39,285 nt of DNA from Nitriliruptorales bacterium (GTDB taxonomy: Bacteria > Actinomycetota > Nitriliruptoria > Euzebyales > JAHELV01): positions 54,550-93,834 of the forward strand of contig JAHELV010000011.1 in assembly GCA_024644015.1 (NCBI GenBank). Reading direction: 5' to 3'. Positions 15,900 to 24,467 of this stretch are shown piece by piece. Made by a program: the position numbers and the translations under genes. Below the pieces are notes generated by a model. The model saw only the letters and a list, made by a program, of their open reading frames with translations. It searched no databases and had not been told where the DNA came from. How positions within the stretch are numbered: position 1 is the stretch's first letter; every line of letters begins with the position of its first letter.

Positions 15900-16961
15900 T
15901 CACTCGAGCTTGCCGAGCAGGCGGTCGAAGGTCCAGCGCCCGTTCTCCCACCGGTAGAGCGCCGATGACCACTGCTGTGTCGGCACCGGCTTGTCGTTGC
16001 AGATCGCAACGATCAGCGCCCGGCCGTCCGCGGCACGGTCGACGTCGGCGCCGATCAGGCCGAACGTGTTGGTACCACTCCAGCACCCGCCGCTGGCCTC
16101 CATCCGCTCGAGCTCACCGTTGCTGTAGGACCACAACGTGAGACTCTCGCCCGCGGTCGCGACCCACTGACGGGTGTACACCTCGGGCGAACCGTCGCCG
16201 GTGAGGTCATCAGCCACCAGGTCGACCAGCCGGTCAGCGGCCGCTCCGGTCCGGGACCGGCCCGCTTCCCATCGCCCGTCGACTGCCCGTTCGACCCGGA
16301 TCATCACCTGGTCGGCCACGATTGCGGACCACACGCGTTCCTTCACGCCGTCGCCGTCGAGGTCGACCAACACCACCCGCTCACCGCGCGGCGTCGAGAC
16401 CACCGTGATCGACGGCATGCGCTCGGGATCGTCCCTGCTGTACAGCCCCGACCCTCGGCCCGGGTTCGGCAGGACATAGCGGTCGGCGCCGGTCCCACTG
16501 TCCGGCACCGGTGTCGCCGGCGGCGTCGCTGCGGCGCCGTCAGGGTCGCCCGCGTCCGTCGGGAGCGGCGGGACGACGTCGGCATCCGTGGCCTCCGCCG
16601 GGCCGCCGGGCGTCGCGGGGGTCCGCTGCCCGTCCGCGCCGGCCTCGCCGTCGGGCGCGATGTCCTCGGCGGCGTCCGTTGCGCCGCGGGTCGAACCGGC
16701 GGCGCCGGTCGCGCCGGCGCCGTCGACGACCCGATCCGCCTCCTCGCTTGCGCTGTCAGCGGTAGGGGACGCAGCGCCAGGGCTGACCGACACGGTCACC
16801 GTAGGCACCTGCTCTGCAGCCTCCGTGGCCGGGTTGCCGGTACTGGTCATCCACAGGATGAGCCCCAGCAGCGCGACGATCAACGTCGAGATGCTCGCGA
16901 CGACCACGTTCGCCAGGCGGTCGGACGTGTCGATCGGGTAGAACGCCCGCTTACGTGCCAC
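15900..16961 (-). CDS. Membrane-anchored FG-GAP/VCBS-like repeat protein
   Basis: This 353-residue protein has a short cytoplasmic start (MARKRAFYPIDTSDR) and one transmembrane helix at about 17-40 (VVVASISTLIVALLGLILWM). A long Ala/Pro/Asp-rich spacer follows (about 45-165), then an external beta-rich domain. That domain has calcium-type DLDGDGVKERVW and DDLTGDGSPEVYTRQW motifs, typical of FG-GAP/VCBS beta-propeller repeats, and a terminal RWENGRWTFDRLLGKLE. Two Cys (GGCWSG and AICND) may form a disulfide. No enzyme motif. The GTG at 16961 overlaps the end of the MBL-fold gene by 11 bases and has a G-rich site upstream, so the two are translationally coupled. Likely a surface protein of unknown role. 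Confidence 0.7.
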   Translation of the reverse strand: MARKRAFYPIDTSDRLANVVVASISTLIVALLGLILWMTSTGNPATEAAEQVPTVTVSVSPGAASPTADSASEEADRVVDGAGATGAAGSTRGATDAAEDIAPDGEAGADGQRTPATPGGPAEATDADVVPPLPTDAGDPDGAAATPPATPVPDSGTGADRYVLPNPGRGSGLYSRDDPERMPSITVVSTPRGERVVLVDLDGDGVKERVWSAIVADQVMIRVERAVDGRWEAGRSRTGAAADRLVDLVADDLTGDGSPEVYTRQWVATAGESLTLWSYSNGELERMEASGGCWSGTNTFGLIGADVDRAADGRALIVAICNDKPVPTQQWSSALYRWENGRWTFDRLLGKLE

Positions 16962-17775
16962 GCCACCGCCCCCCGACGCACGCTGCGCCGCCCTGCCGCT
17001 GCAGATCGGCGAGATGCGCGTTGACGCTGCGGGCGGCCGCCGGGCGCAGCCCGGAGCCGAGGCCGGGATAGACCTCGGCGACGATGCCGTCGACGGTCTC
17101 ACGGCCGGCGGCCAGCGCCGCCTTGATCTGGTCGGTTCGTTGCGCGCGGTGCGCAAGCAGGCCGTCGATGTGCTCGCGCGGGTTGTCGATGACCTCGCCG
17201 TGCCCCGGATACAGCGCGGTCGGCTCGAGGTCGCCCAACGCACGCAGTGAGTCGAGGTACCGACCCAGGTCACCGTCGGGCCATGCGATGACGGTTGTCC
17301 CCTCTCCGAGCACGTGGTCGCCGGTGAGCACGACACCGGTGTCGGGAATCGACAGGCAGAGGTGGTCAGCGGTGTGGCCCGGTTGATGGTGCGCGACAAC
17401 CTCGAGACCGTCGACGGCGACCACGGCACCGTCGTCGAGCGGCTCGGTGCCCGGGATCCGGTCGGGGTCGAAGGCGTACGCGCGAGCCCCCCAGTCCCGC
17501 GCCCAGCCGACCGCCTCCGAGTGATCGCGGTGATGGTGGGTGACCACGATCGCTGTGATCCGGCCACCACGTGCCGAGACCGCCTGCTCGATGGCCGCGC
17601 GGTGGATCGGCAGCCGCGGTCCGGGGTCGACGACGACCAGGTCGCCGGAGGTCGGCTGTCCGAGCACGTAGGTGTTGGTTCCGGTCAGTGTCATGGGCGA
17701 TGGATTGGCAGCGCGGACCCGCGTCGTGACCGCATCGAGCGTCACCACGCGGCCAGCCTCCACCGCATCTGTCAT
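16951..17775 (-). CDS. MBL-fold metallo-hydrolase (LACTB2-like)
   Basis: This 274-residue protein shows the metallo-beta-lactamase fold: TGTNTYVLG near 32, DPGPR near 51, the dinuclear-metal motif THHHRDH near 79-85, QPGHTADHL (third His), LTGDHVLG (bridging Asp), and YPGHGEVI (last His). The C-terminal helical part with the pattern HRAQRTDQIKAAL...TVDGIVAEVYPGL matches the LACTB2-type subgroup, whose members cleave RNA or thioesters. The physiological substrate is not deducible. No Shine-Dalgarno is evident before the ATG at 17775. It is divergent from selA (91-bp gap) and overlaps the downstream FG-GAP-like gene by 11 bases. Confidence 0.88.
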   Translation of the reverse strand: MTDAVEAGRVVTLDAVTTRVRAANPSPMTLTGTNTYVLGQPTSGDLVVVDPGPRLPIHRAAIEQAVSARGGRITAIVVTHHHRDHSEAVGWARDWGARAYAFDPDRIPGTEPLDDGAVVAVDGLEVVAHHQPGHTADHLCLSIPDTGVVLTGDHVLGEGTTVIAWPDGDLGRYLDSLRALGDLEPTALYPGHGEVIDNPREHIDGLLAHRAQRTDQIKAALAAGRETVDGIVAEVYPGLGSGLRPAAARSVNAHLADLQRQGGAACVGGRWRGT

Positions 17776-17824
17776 GCTGGCATCGTTGAGCCGTTACGCC
17801 TACGGCAAACCTCGGACCGGGTGG

Positions 17825-17850
17825 GCGACAGCGACAGGTCGCGTAGCGAC
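17825..17850 (+). promoter_or_regulatory. Mutually exclusive hairpins before the selA ribosome-binding site
   Basis: GTCGC at 17838-17842 can pair with GCGAC at 17825-17829 (8-base loop) or with GCGAC at 17846-17850 (3-base loop). The second hairpin ends five bases before the GGAGG of selA. Alternative pairing next to a Shine-Dalgarno could be regulatory, but 5-bp GC stems also arise by chance. Confidence 0.25.
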
Positions 17851-17866
17851 AGCGGGAGGTGACCGT

Positions 17867-19231
17867 GTGGAGGGCACCGATCGGCTGCGTCGTCTTCCAG
17901 GCATCGACCGGCTGCTGTCCGACTGCACGGAGCTGATCGCACGGTACGGGCGTCAGACGGTCACCGACGCACTGCGCACCGCGGTCGACGACGCCCGCGA
18001 GGCCGTGCGCGCCGGCGCTGCCGCGCCAACGAGCGACGCGCTGATCGCGGCGGCCGCGGCATTGATCGCACGGCGGCGGCCACCCGCGCTTCAGCCCGTG
18101 GTCAACGCGACCGGTGTCGTCGTCCACACCAACCTGGGCCGGGCACCGCTGCCGGAGGCGGCGCGCGATGCGCTGCTGGCCGCCGCCGGATACTGCGACC
18201 TCGAGTACGACCTGGCGACCGGCCGGCGCGGATCGCGGGGTGGGCGGCTCGAGCCGCTGTTGTGCGACGCGACCGGCGCCGCCGCTGCGCTCGCGGTCAA
18301 CAACGCTGCAGCGGCACTGGTCCTGGTGCTGGCCACGCTGGCCGGCGGGCGCGACGTCGTCGTGTCCCGCGGTGAGCTGATCGAGATCGGCGGGTCGTTC
18401 AGGCTGCCTGACATCATGGGTGCCTCCGGCGCGCGACTGGTCGAGGTCGGCACGACCAACCGGACCCGTGCGGATGACTACCTTGCCGGCGGCGGCGACG
18501 CAGCCGCCATCCTGACGCTGCATCCCTCCAACTACCGCATCGTCGGGTTCGTCGCCCAGCCCACGCTGACCGAGCTCGCGGGCGTCGCTGCCAAACGCGG
18601 CATCCCACTGATCTACGACGTCGGATCGGGGTTGTTGCAGCCGTCGACGGGCGCGCTGACGAACGAACCTGCAGTGGCGGATGCGCTGCGCGACGGCGCC
18701 GACATCGTGCTCTGCAGCGGCGACAAGCTCTTGGGCGGACCTCAGGCGGGGCTGCTGTTCGGACGCGCTGATCTCGTCGCCGCGTGTCGCCGCCATCCGC
18801 TTGCGCGCGCGTTCCGGCTCGACAAGCTCAGGATCGCCGCGCTGCAGGCGACGTTGGAGCTGCACCTGCGCGACGAGCGTCGCGAGGTCCCCGTGTGGAG
18901 AATGCTCACCGCGCACACCGCGGGCCTCGAGCAACGATGCCGCCGCATTGTCGACGGGCTGGTCGCCGACGGCGTGCCGGCCGAGCTCGCCGAGGCGGCA
19001 GCACTACCCGGCGGCGGAGCGGCGCCCGACGCGACGCTGCCGGGGCCGGTGGTCCGCGTCGACGCCGGCCGGCCGACGGACGTCGCCATGCGGCTGCGAG
19101 CCCAGCGACCCCCGATCGTGGTCCGCGTCACCGCCGCGGCGATCGTCGTCGACCCGCGAACGGTCGACGAGAACGACGACGACCTCATCGTCTCGCGCCT
19201 GGTGGCGGCGCACAGGGCCTCCGCGCGATGA
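17867..19231 (+). CDS. selA: L-seryl-tRNA(Sec) selenium transferase
   Basis: SelA converts seryl-tRNA(Sec) to selenocysteyl-tRNA(Sec) with selenophosphate, using PLP in a large ring-shaped oligomer. The 454-residue product (E. coli 463) has the N-terminal tRNA-binding helices (LRRLPGIDRLLSD), NATGVVVHTNLGRAPL, YDLATGRRGSR, and the PLP-lysine motif CSGDKLLGGPQAGLL with Lys287. All these match SelA well. The GTG at 17867 is preceded by GGGAGGTGA at ideal distance; longer in-frame starts run into the divergent MBL gene. The stop overlaps the CLC start (ATGA). Selenocysteine use is thus predicted for the organism, although selC and selD are outside this window. Confidence 0.96.
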   Translation: MEGTDRLRRLPGIDRLLSDCTELIARYGRQTVTDALRTAVDDAREAVRAGAAAPTSDALIAAAAALIARRRPPALQPVVNATGVVVHTNLGRAPLPEAARDALLAAAGYCDLEYDLATGRRGSRGGRLEPLLCDATGAAAALAVNNAAAALVLVLATLAGGRDVVVSRGELIEIGGSFRLPDIMGASGARLVEVGTTNRTRADDYLAGGGDAAAILTLHPSNYRIVGFVAQPTLTELAGVAAKRGIPLIYDVGSGLLQPSTGALTNEPAVADALRDGADIVLCSGDKLLGGPQAGLLFGRADLVAACRRHPLARAFRLDKLRIAALQATLELHLRDERREVPVWRMLTAHTAGLEQRCRRIVDGLVADGVPAELAEAAALPGGGAAPDATLPGPVVRVDAGRPTDVAMRLRAQRPPIVVRVTAAAIVVDPRTVDENDDDLIVSRLVAAHRASAR

Positions 19232-21384
19232 GCGGGGTCGTGCCGTCTTCCTGCCCCGACGGCGGGGACCGGCACACGGCCACGGTCCGGCAGTTCAACT
19301 GGATCAGGGCCCACGAGGGCGAGGCGGCCGGTGACCGGGTGAGACGTCTGCGTCGCGAGGCGCTGCCGTATCTGCAGGGCGAGACCCTGATGATCTCGCT
19401 GGCGATGGGCGTTGGACTGCTGACCGGTGTCCTGGCAGCGGCGCTCATCGGCGGTATCGCACTCGTCCAGCGTCTCGCGTTCGGTACGCAGGTCTCGTGG
19501 CTGCTGGTGCTGCTGGTGCCCACCGTCGGAGCGCTGGTCGTCGGCGTCCTCGTGACGTACGTGGTGCCCGAGAGCAGCGGCAGCGGCGTGATCCGGGTGA
19601 TGACCACGATCGCACTGCACGGCGGACGCTTCCGGTCCCGCGTGCCGGTCGGCGGCATCGCGGCAAGCTCGATCGCACTGGGCACCGGCGCGTCGGGTGG
19701 ACGTGAGGGACCGATCGTGCTGATCGGCGGGAGCGTCGGCTCGCTGCTCGGACGCCTCTTCGCCGTCGGTGAGGAGCGCATGCGGACGTTGGTCGCGGCG
19801 GGCGCGGCGGCCGGCATCGGCGCCTCGTTCAACGCACCGATCGGCGGCATGCTGTTCGCGATCGAGTTGATCATCGGCCGGCTCCGGACGTCGGTGCTGC
19901 AGGCGGTCGTCGTGGCCTCCGTCGTCGGCTCCGTCACGGCGCGCGAGATCATCGGTCCGGAGATCATCTACGAACCCGCCACGCTGTACACGTTCGGAGA
20001 CTTCCGCGAGCTGGGGCTCTACGCCGTGCTCGGGCTCGCGGCCGCGGTGTTCGGACTCGCGTTCCTGTATGGCGCGGATCTCTCCGAACGGCTGTTCGCA
20101 CGGTTGCGGATCTGGCGACCGCTGAAGCTGGCACTCGGCGGGTTTGGCGTCGGCCTCGTAGCGCTCGCCGTCCCGGAGGTGCTCGGCACCGGTGACAGCC
20201 TGCCCCCGATCGATGGGCTGCGGGATCCGATCAAGACGATGCTCGACGGTGGCATCGGCTCGGGCTATGCGGCGGTCGGCCTGCTCCTGCTCCTCGCGCT
20301 CGCGAAGCTGGTCGCCACCTGCCTGTCGATCGGCAGTGGCAACGCGGTCGGCAACTTCGCACCCACGATCTTCTGTGGCGCAGCAGTTGGCGGCGCTGTC
20401 GGACACGTGGCGGCCGTGCTGTTGCCGAACGCTGGTGTGCAGCCGGGCGCCTTCGCCCTGGTCGGAATGGCCGCGGTGTTCGCGGCGGCCGCGCGGGCAC
20501 CGCTGACCGCCATCGTCATCGCGTTCGAGCTGACCGGCGACTACGAGCTCGTGCTGCCGCTGATGCTGGCCGCGGGCCTCGCGACGTTCATCGCCGATCG
20601 CGTGCAGACGGAGTCCGTCTACACCTGGCCGCTCGCCAAGCGGGGCATCGTCTACGGTGATCCCGAGGACGTCGACATCATGCAGACCGTGCGGGTTGGT
20701 GAGGTCATGACCGTCGATCCCGACGTGCTCACCGCCGGCATGTCGATGGACGAGGCTCGGGAGGAGTTCCGGCGCACGGGCCACCACGGGTTCCCAGTGC
20801 TCGAGCATGGCAAGCTGCTCGGCGTGTGCACCCTCAGCGACTTGGCGCGGGCGGACATCACCTCGGGCGCCGTCGCGGCCGCGGCCCTGAAGGTCGGTGA
20901 CATCTGCACCCGCCAGCCATTGACGGTCACCGAGGTCGATCCGGTGTACCGGGCCCTGCGCCGCATGGCAACCGTCGACGTCGGTCGGCTGCCGGTCGTC
21001 GCCACGCACGATCACCAGCAACTGGTGGGCCTCATCCGTCGCTCTGATCTCGTCACCGCATACCGCAAGGCCGTGACGAAATCCCTCGCGTCCCAGCAAC
21101 GCGACGAGCTGCGCCGGCTGCGCGACCTTGCGGGCACCGATTTCATCGAGGTGCGCGTGATGGAGAACGCCGACGTCGTCGGGCGACCGGTCCGGGCCGT
21201 GTCCTGGCCCCCCCACACGCTGCTCACGAGCATCCATCGCGATGGCGACCTGATCACGCCGGAGGGCGACACCGAGCTGCGTGTCGGGGACACGGTCAGC
21301 GCCATCGTCCACGACGGGCACGTCGCGGAGGTCCGCGAACTGCTGACGGGCAGACCCGACTCCGACGCGGGGGAGGACTCGTGA
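19228..21384 (+). CDS. CLC-type chloride transporter/channel with CBS pair and RCK_C domain
   Basis: This 718-residue membrane protein has the CLC core (about 50-460): selectivity motif SSGSGV near the start of the core, ASGGREGPIV with gating Glu160, and GNAVGNFAPT for the central anion-site loop. In the helix with MLFAIELI, Glu213 matches E. coli Glu202, but the next position, equivalent to the internal proton Glu203, is Leu214. This may mean channel behaviour or an altered proton path. Two CBS domains (about 487-615, starting VGEVMTVDPDVL and VGDICTRQPLTV) and a C-terminal RCK_C/TrkA-C domain (about 635-705, ending LRVGDTVSAIVHDG) suggest nucleotide or ligand gating. The start overlaps selA and the stop touches selB, so it is made from the same mRNA. 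A role in selenium metabolism is possible but unproven. Confidence 0.93.
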   Translation: MSGVVPSSCPDGGDRHTATVRQFNWIRAHEGEAAGDRVRRLRREALPYLQGETLMISLAMGVGLLTGVLAAALIGGIALVQRLAFGTQVSWLLVLLVPTVGALVVGVLVTYVVPESSGSGVIRVMTTIALHGGRFRSRVPVGGIAASSIALGTGASGGREGPIVLIGGSVGSLLGRLFAVGEERMRTLVAAGAAAGIGASFNAPIGGMLFAIELIIGRLRTSVLQAVVVASVVGSVTAREIIGPEIIYEPATLYTFGDFRELGLYAVLGLAAAVFGLAFLYGADLSERLFARLRIWRPLKLALGGFGVGLVALAVPEVLGTGDSLPPIDGLRDPIKTMLDGGIGSGYAAVGLLLLLALAKLVATCLSIGSGNAVGNFAPTIFCGAAVGGAVGHVAAVLLPNAGVQPGAFALVGMAAVFAAAARAPLTAIVIAFELTGDYELVLPLMLAAGLATFIADRVQTESVYTWPLAKRGIVYGDPEDVDIMQTVRVGEVMTVDPDVLTAGMSMDEAREEFRRTGHHGFPVLEHGKLLGVCTLSDLARADITSGAVAAAALKVGDICTRQPLTVTEVDPVYRALRRMATVDVGRLPVVATHDHQQLVGLIRRSDLVTAYRKAVTKSLASQQRDELRRLRDLAGTDFIEVRVMENADVVGRPVRAVSWPPHTLLTSIHRDGDLITPEGDTELRVGDTVSAIVHDGHVAEVRELLTGRPDSDAGEDS

Positions 21385-23240
21385 TGCACGTCATCTGCAC
21401 TGCGGGTCACGTCGACCACGGCAAATCCAGCCTTGTCGCCGCACTGACCGGCATGCAGCCCGACCGCTTCGCCGAGGAGCAACGGCGGGGCCTGACCATC
21501 GACATCGGGTTCGCGTGGTTCGACCTCGACGACGAGCACACGATCGCCTTCGTGGACCTGCCTGGCCACGAACGTTTCATCGGCAACATGCTCGCCGGTG
21601 CCGGGCCGATCGAGATCGCGCTGCTGGTGGTCGCGGCCAACGAAGGGTGGATGCCCCAGAGCCGCGAGCATCTGCAGATCCTCGACCTGCTGGGGGTCCG
21701 CCACGGCGTCGTGGCGCTCACCAAGATCGACACGGTCGACGACGAGCTCCTCGAGCTCGCCGAGATCGAGGTGCTCGAGGGTCTCGACGGCACCAGCCTC
21801 GCGGGCGCGCGGATCGTACGCACCAGCGCGCGCACCGGTGCCGGGCTGGACGAGCTGCGTGACGCGCTGCGACAGGTCTGCGAACGCGTCGGCCAGGCGA
21901 CCGACCGCGGGCGGCCCCGGCTGTGGATCGATCGCGCGTTCACCATCCGGGGTGCCGGAACCGTGGTCACCGGCACGCTCGGCGGCGGCACGCTGCACGT
22001 CGGCGACGAGCTGACCGTGCTCCCCGGCGACGCCCGCGGTCGGGCGCGCAGCCTGCAGAGCCTCGACACCGATCGCGATCGGGTGGCGCCGGGCAGCCGC
22101 GTCGCGGTGAACCTCGCCGGGGTCGAGCGCAACGCCGCGGAGCGCGGCAAGGTACTCGTACGCGGTGCACAGTGGCGCTCGACCCACGCGTTCGACGCCT
22201 GGGTGCGGGTCCTGCCAGGCCAGCGGCTGCGGCACACCGGCGCCTGGCACGCGCACATCGGATCGTCCGACCACGTCGCGCGGATCTGGCCGTTGGGTGC
22301 GCACCACATGGAGGGTCCGACCGAGGGGCCGGTACGCGTGGAGCTCCGCGGCGCGTGTGTCGTCGAGGTCGGCGACCCCTTCGTGCTGCGCGAGGTCGGA
22401 CGTGGGGCCACGGTCGGCGGCGGCCCGGTGCTGGACCCGGCGCCCCCGAGAAGGCCGCGCGGCGCCGTTGGACGCCAGCGGCGCGCGGCACAGCTGCGGG
22501 CCCGCCTCGATGTGCTCGACGACCGTGACCGGCTGCTCGCGCTGCACACGGCCGAACGCGGCGCGACCGCGATCGCCGACGCGCACGCCCTGGTCGGGGT
22601 CACTCCCCGACGGCCACCGGCCGGCGTCGCGGTGCTCGGCGACCACTACGTCGCCACCGGGCATCTCGACGAGTGGGCGCAGGCCATCCGTGCCGCGCTG
22701 GCCGACCACCACCGGCAGCACCCGCTGGCCCGGACCGCACCGCGAGCGGTCGTCGACCACGCGGCACTCGACAGCGGTTGCCCCGACGCAGTGCTCGACG
22801 CGGTCGTCGCGTGGTCTGAGCACGAAGGGCTGATCACGCGGGACGGCGCCGGGTGGCGGCACCCGGAGCACCTGGTCGCCCTGGATGCCGACCAACGGCA
22901 CGCGCGCGATGCGCTGCTGGCTGCACTCGACGTCGCGCCGTTCGCGCCGCCGGCGCTGCAGGACGCCGCGGCGGTCGCAGGCGCGTCGCGGGCGTTGCTG
23001 GGTGAGATGGAGTCGGCGGGACAGCTCGTGCGGCTGGCCGGTGACATCGCCATGACCTCTGCGGCGGTCGAGCGCGCCGCGACGCTGCTGCGCGACACGG
23101 CCGCGCAGGAAGGACCACTGACGGCGTCGCGCGCACGTCAGGTGCTGGGCACGAGTCGCAAGTTCGTGCTGCCGCTGCTCGAGGAACTCGACCGGCGGGG
23201 CGTGACGACGCGCCGGGGCGACACCCGCACGTTCACCTGA
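21384..23240 (+). CDS. selB: Selenocysteine-specific elongation factor
   Basis: SelB is the GTPase that brings selenocysteyl-tRNA to UGA codons marked by a SECIS hairpin. The 618-residue product has G1 AGHVDHGKSSL at about 7-17, G3 DLPGHERFIGNML, G4 LTKID and EF-Tu-like domains 2 and 3. The C-terminal winged-helix SECIS-binding part ends with ARQVLGTSRKFVLPLLEELDRRGVT, a clear SelB signature. The ATG at 21384 was preferred because GGGGGAGGA lies about 7 bases upstream; the GTG at 21381 is equally in frame and would give a four-base overlap with the CLC gene. No in-frame UGA selenoprotein is recognisable in this window. Confidence 0.96.
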   Translation: MHVICTAGHVDHGKSSLVAALTGMQPDRFAEEQRRGLTIDIGFAWFDLDDEHTIAFVDLPGHERFIGNMLAGAGPIEIALLVVAANEGWMPQSREHLQILDLLGVRHGVVALTKIDTVDDELLELAEIEVLEGLDGTSLAGARIVRTSARTGAGLDELRDALRQVCERVGQATDRGRPRLWIDRAFTIRGAGTVVTGTLGGGTLHVGDELTVLPGDARGRARSLQSLDTDRDRVAPGSRVAVNLAGVERNAAERGKVLVRGAQWRSTHAFDAWVRVLPGQRLRHTGAWHAHIGSSDHVARIWPLGAHHMEGPTEGPVRVELRGACVVEVGDPFVLREVGRGATVGGGPVLDPAPPRRPRGAVGRQRRAAQLRARLDVLDDRDRLLALHTAERGATAIADAHALVGVTPRRPPAGVAVLGDHYVATGHLDEWAQAIRAALADHHRQHPLARTAPRAVVDHAALDSGCPDAVLDAVVAWSEHEGLITRDGAGWRHPEHLVALDADQRHARDALLAALDVAPFAPPALQDAAAVAGASRALLGEMESAGQLVRLAGDIAMTSAAVERAATLLRDTAAQEGPLTASRARQVLGTSRKFVLPLLEELDRRGVTTRRGDTRTFT

Positions 23241-23303
23241 CGTAGGATCAACGTGCTGCATGGATGCTCGGGATCTCCACCGAGCGAAGCTTCGGAGGGC
23301 AGT

Positions 23304-23702
23304 GTGTACTCGAACCGTGTCTTGTGGACCGTGCAGATCGTGATGGGCGTGTACTTCGTGGCGATCGGCATCCTGCACTTCGTGGTCCCGGACGGCCTGC
23401 CCGCGCAAATGGAGTGGATGTATGCCATGTCCACCGGCTTGCATGCGGTGGCGGGCACCGCAGAGATCCTCGGTGGCCTCGGGCTGATCCTGCCCGGCCT
23501 CACGAGGATCCAGCCGCAGCTCACCGTGTTCGCCGCGGTCGGGCTCATCCTCGTCATGGCCGGGGCGACTGTTTGGCACTTGACGCGAGGAGAAGGAAAC
23601 GCACTGCTGAACCTGATCCTGGCGGCCATCCTGGCCTACATCGCGTATGGCCGTTGGCAGAAAGAGCCGCTTCCTGGCTCGTTCGGCGCCGCCACCGCGT
23701 GA
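23304..23702 (+). CDS. DoxX-family small membrane protein
   Basis: This 132-residue protein has four predicted membrane helices: VLWTVQIVMGVYFVAIGILHFV, a second with GLHAVAGTAEILGGLGLIL, PQLTVFAAVGLILVMAGATVWHL, and ALLNLILAAILAYIAYG. The phrase AGTAEILGGLGLILPGLT is typical of DoxX-like proteins, small quinone- or thiol-linked membrane proteins of loosely known function. The GTG at 23304 has GGAGGG upstream at good distance. A TAGGAT at 23243-23248, just after the selB stop, may be its -10, giving a leader of about 50 bases. It converges on ridA with a 2-bp gap. Confidence 0.85.
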   Translation: MYSNRVLWTVQIVMGVYFVAIGILHFVVPDGLPAQMEWMYAMSTGLHAVAGTAEILGGLGLILPGLTRIQPQLTVFAAVGLILVMAGATVWHLTRGEGNALLNLILAAILAYIAYGRWQKEPLPGSFGAATA

Positions 23703-23704
23703 GG

Positions 23705-24205
23705 TCAGCGGTGGCCGACTTCGATCACGGCCTCGATCTCGACCGGGCTGTTGAGTGGCAGCGCCGCCACGCCGACGGCTGACCGCGCATGACTGCCGAT
23801 CTCGCCGAACACCTCGCCGAACAACTCGGACGCGCCGTTGGCGACGAGGTGCTGCTCGGTGAATCCGGCGGCGCTTGCGACGTACACCGTGAGCTTGACG
23901 ATGCGGCGGACGTCCTCCATGCGGTGGCCGGCGGCCGGTACCTGCGCGAGCACGTTGATGGCGCACTGGCGCGCGCACCGTGCGGCGCTCGTCATGTCGA
24001 CGCCGTCACCGACCAGTCCCTCGGCGAGCAGCCGCCCGTCGAGCAACGGAAGCTGCCCGGCCGTGTAGATCAGCGCGCCGCTGATGACGTGGCCGACGTA
24101 GGACGCCGCGGGGCGCGGGGCGTCGGGGACGATCACGCCGAGCGCCGCCAGCCGCTCGGACGGGCTCAACTCGTTGAACGCGCGCGCCGCCTCATCATCG
24201 CTCAC
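23705..24205 (-). CDS. RidA/YjgF family protein
   Basis: This 166-residue protein carries the RidA core at about 40-166: ISGALIYTAGQLPLLDGRLLAEG, ARQCAINVLAQV, VRRIVKLTVYVASAAGF and the C-terminal HARSAVGVAALPLNSPVEIEAVIEV, which retains the Arg used for imine binding in active RidA. These trimers hydrolyse reactive enamines and imines from PLP enzymes. An N-terminal extension of about 35 residues (DDEAARAFNELSPSERLAALG) is typical of the actinobacterial Rv3678c type. It is 37 bp downstream of a DUF4177-like microprotein gene on the same strand. Confidence 0.9.
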   Translation of the reverse strand: MSDDEAARAFNELSPSERLAALGVIVPDAPRPAASYVGHVISGALIYTAGQLPLLDGRLLAEGLVGDGVDMTSAARCARQCAINVLAQVPAAGHRMEDVRRIVKLTVYVASAAGFTEQHLVANGASELFGEVFGEIGSHARSAVGVAALPLNSPVEIEAVIEVGHR

Positions 24206-24242
24206 CGGCGCATTGTGAGGACGGCGACCTGCGGAACCCCGC

Positions 24243-24380
24243 TCACTGCTTCGGGCGCTTGAAGTAGGCGACGTTGTCGGCGACGGTCACCAACTCGTAG
24301 CCCTCCTCGCCCCAGTTGTTGAGGATCTCCTGCAGGGCGTGGCTGATGAGCGGCGCAGTCGCGTACTCCCACTGCTGCAT
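24243..24380 (-). CDS. DUF4177-like 45-residue microprotein
   Basis: The frame from ATG at 24380 to TGA at 24243 encodes 45 residues starting MQQWEYATAPLI, then ILNNWGEEGYELVTVADN and AYFKRPKQ. The W-E-Y opening and the N-x-x-G-x-x-G-Y-E-L-V core with a terminal YFKRP are the DUF4177 pattern. The position between ridA and a whiB gene matches Rv3678A of M. tuberculosis. Function unknown. No strong Shine-Dalgarno is seen; it may be co-transcribed with ridA. Confidence 0.85.
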   Translation of the reverse strand: MQQWEYATAPLISHALQEILNNWGEEGYELVTVADNVAYFKRPKQ

Positions 24381-24467
24381 CGTGCGTGCCTTTGCTCGAC
24401 TGGCGGATCAGCGGGACCGTAGCGCACGACCGCCGCGGTGTGCACATGACGCCGCGGTCCGACCCGA

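Noticed and set aside
17776-23303. tRNA-Sec (selC) or SECIS element near selA/selB
   Set aside because: No long-armed tRNA with a TCA anticodon loop was found in the sel region or elsewhere in the window, and no UGA-interrupted gene is recognisable.
23249-23303. Hairpin around CGAAGCTTCG before the DoxX-like gene as a thermosensor
   Set aside because: The palindrome cannot form a loop with a stable stem, and the pairing with GGAG is only four bases.
18742-23978. Long minus-strand open frames opposite the CLC and selB genes
   Set aside because: They have shadow-like composition (Arg/His/Gln rich) and no motifs. The plus-strand genes have strong family signatures and coupled starts.
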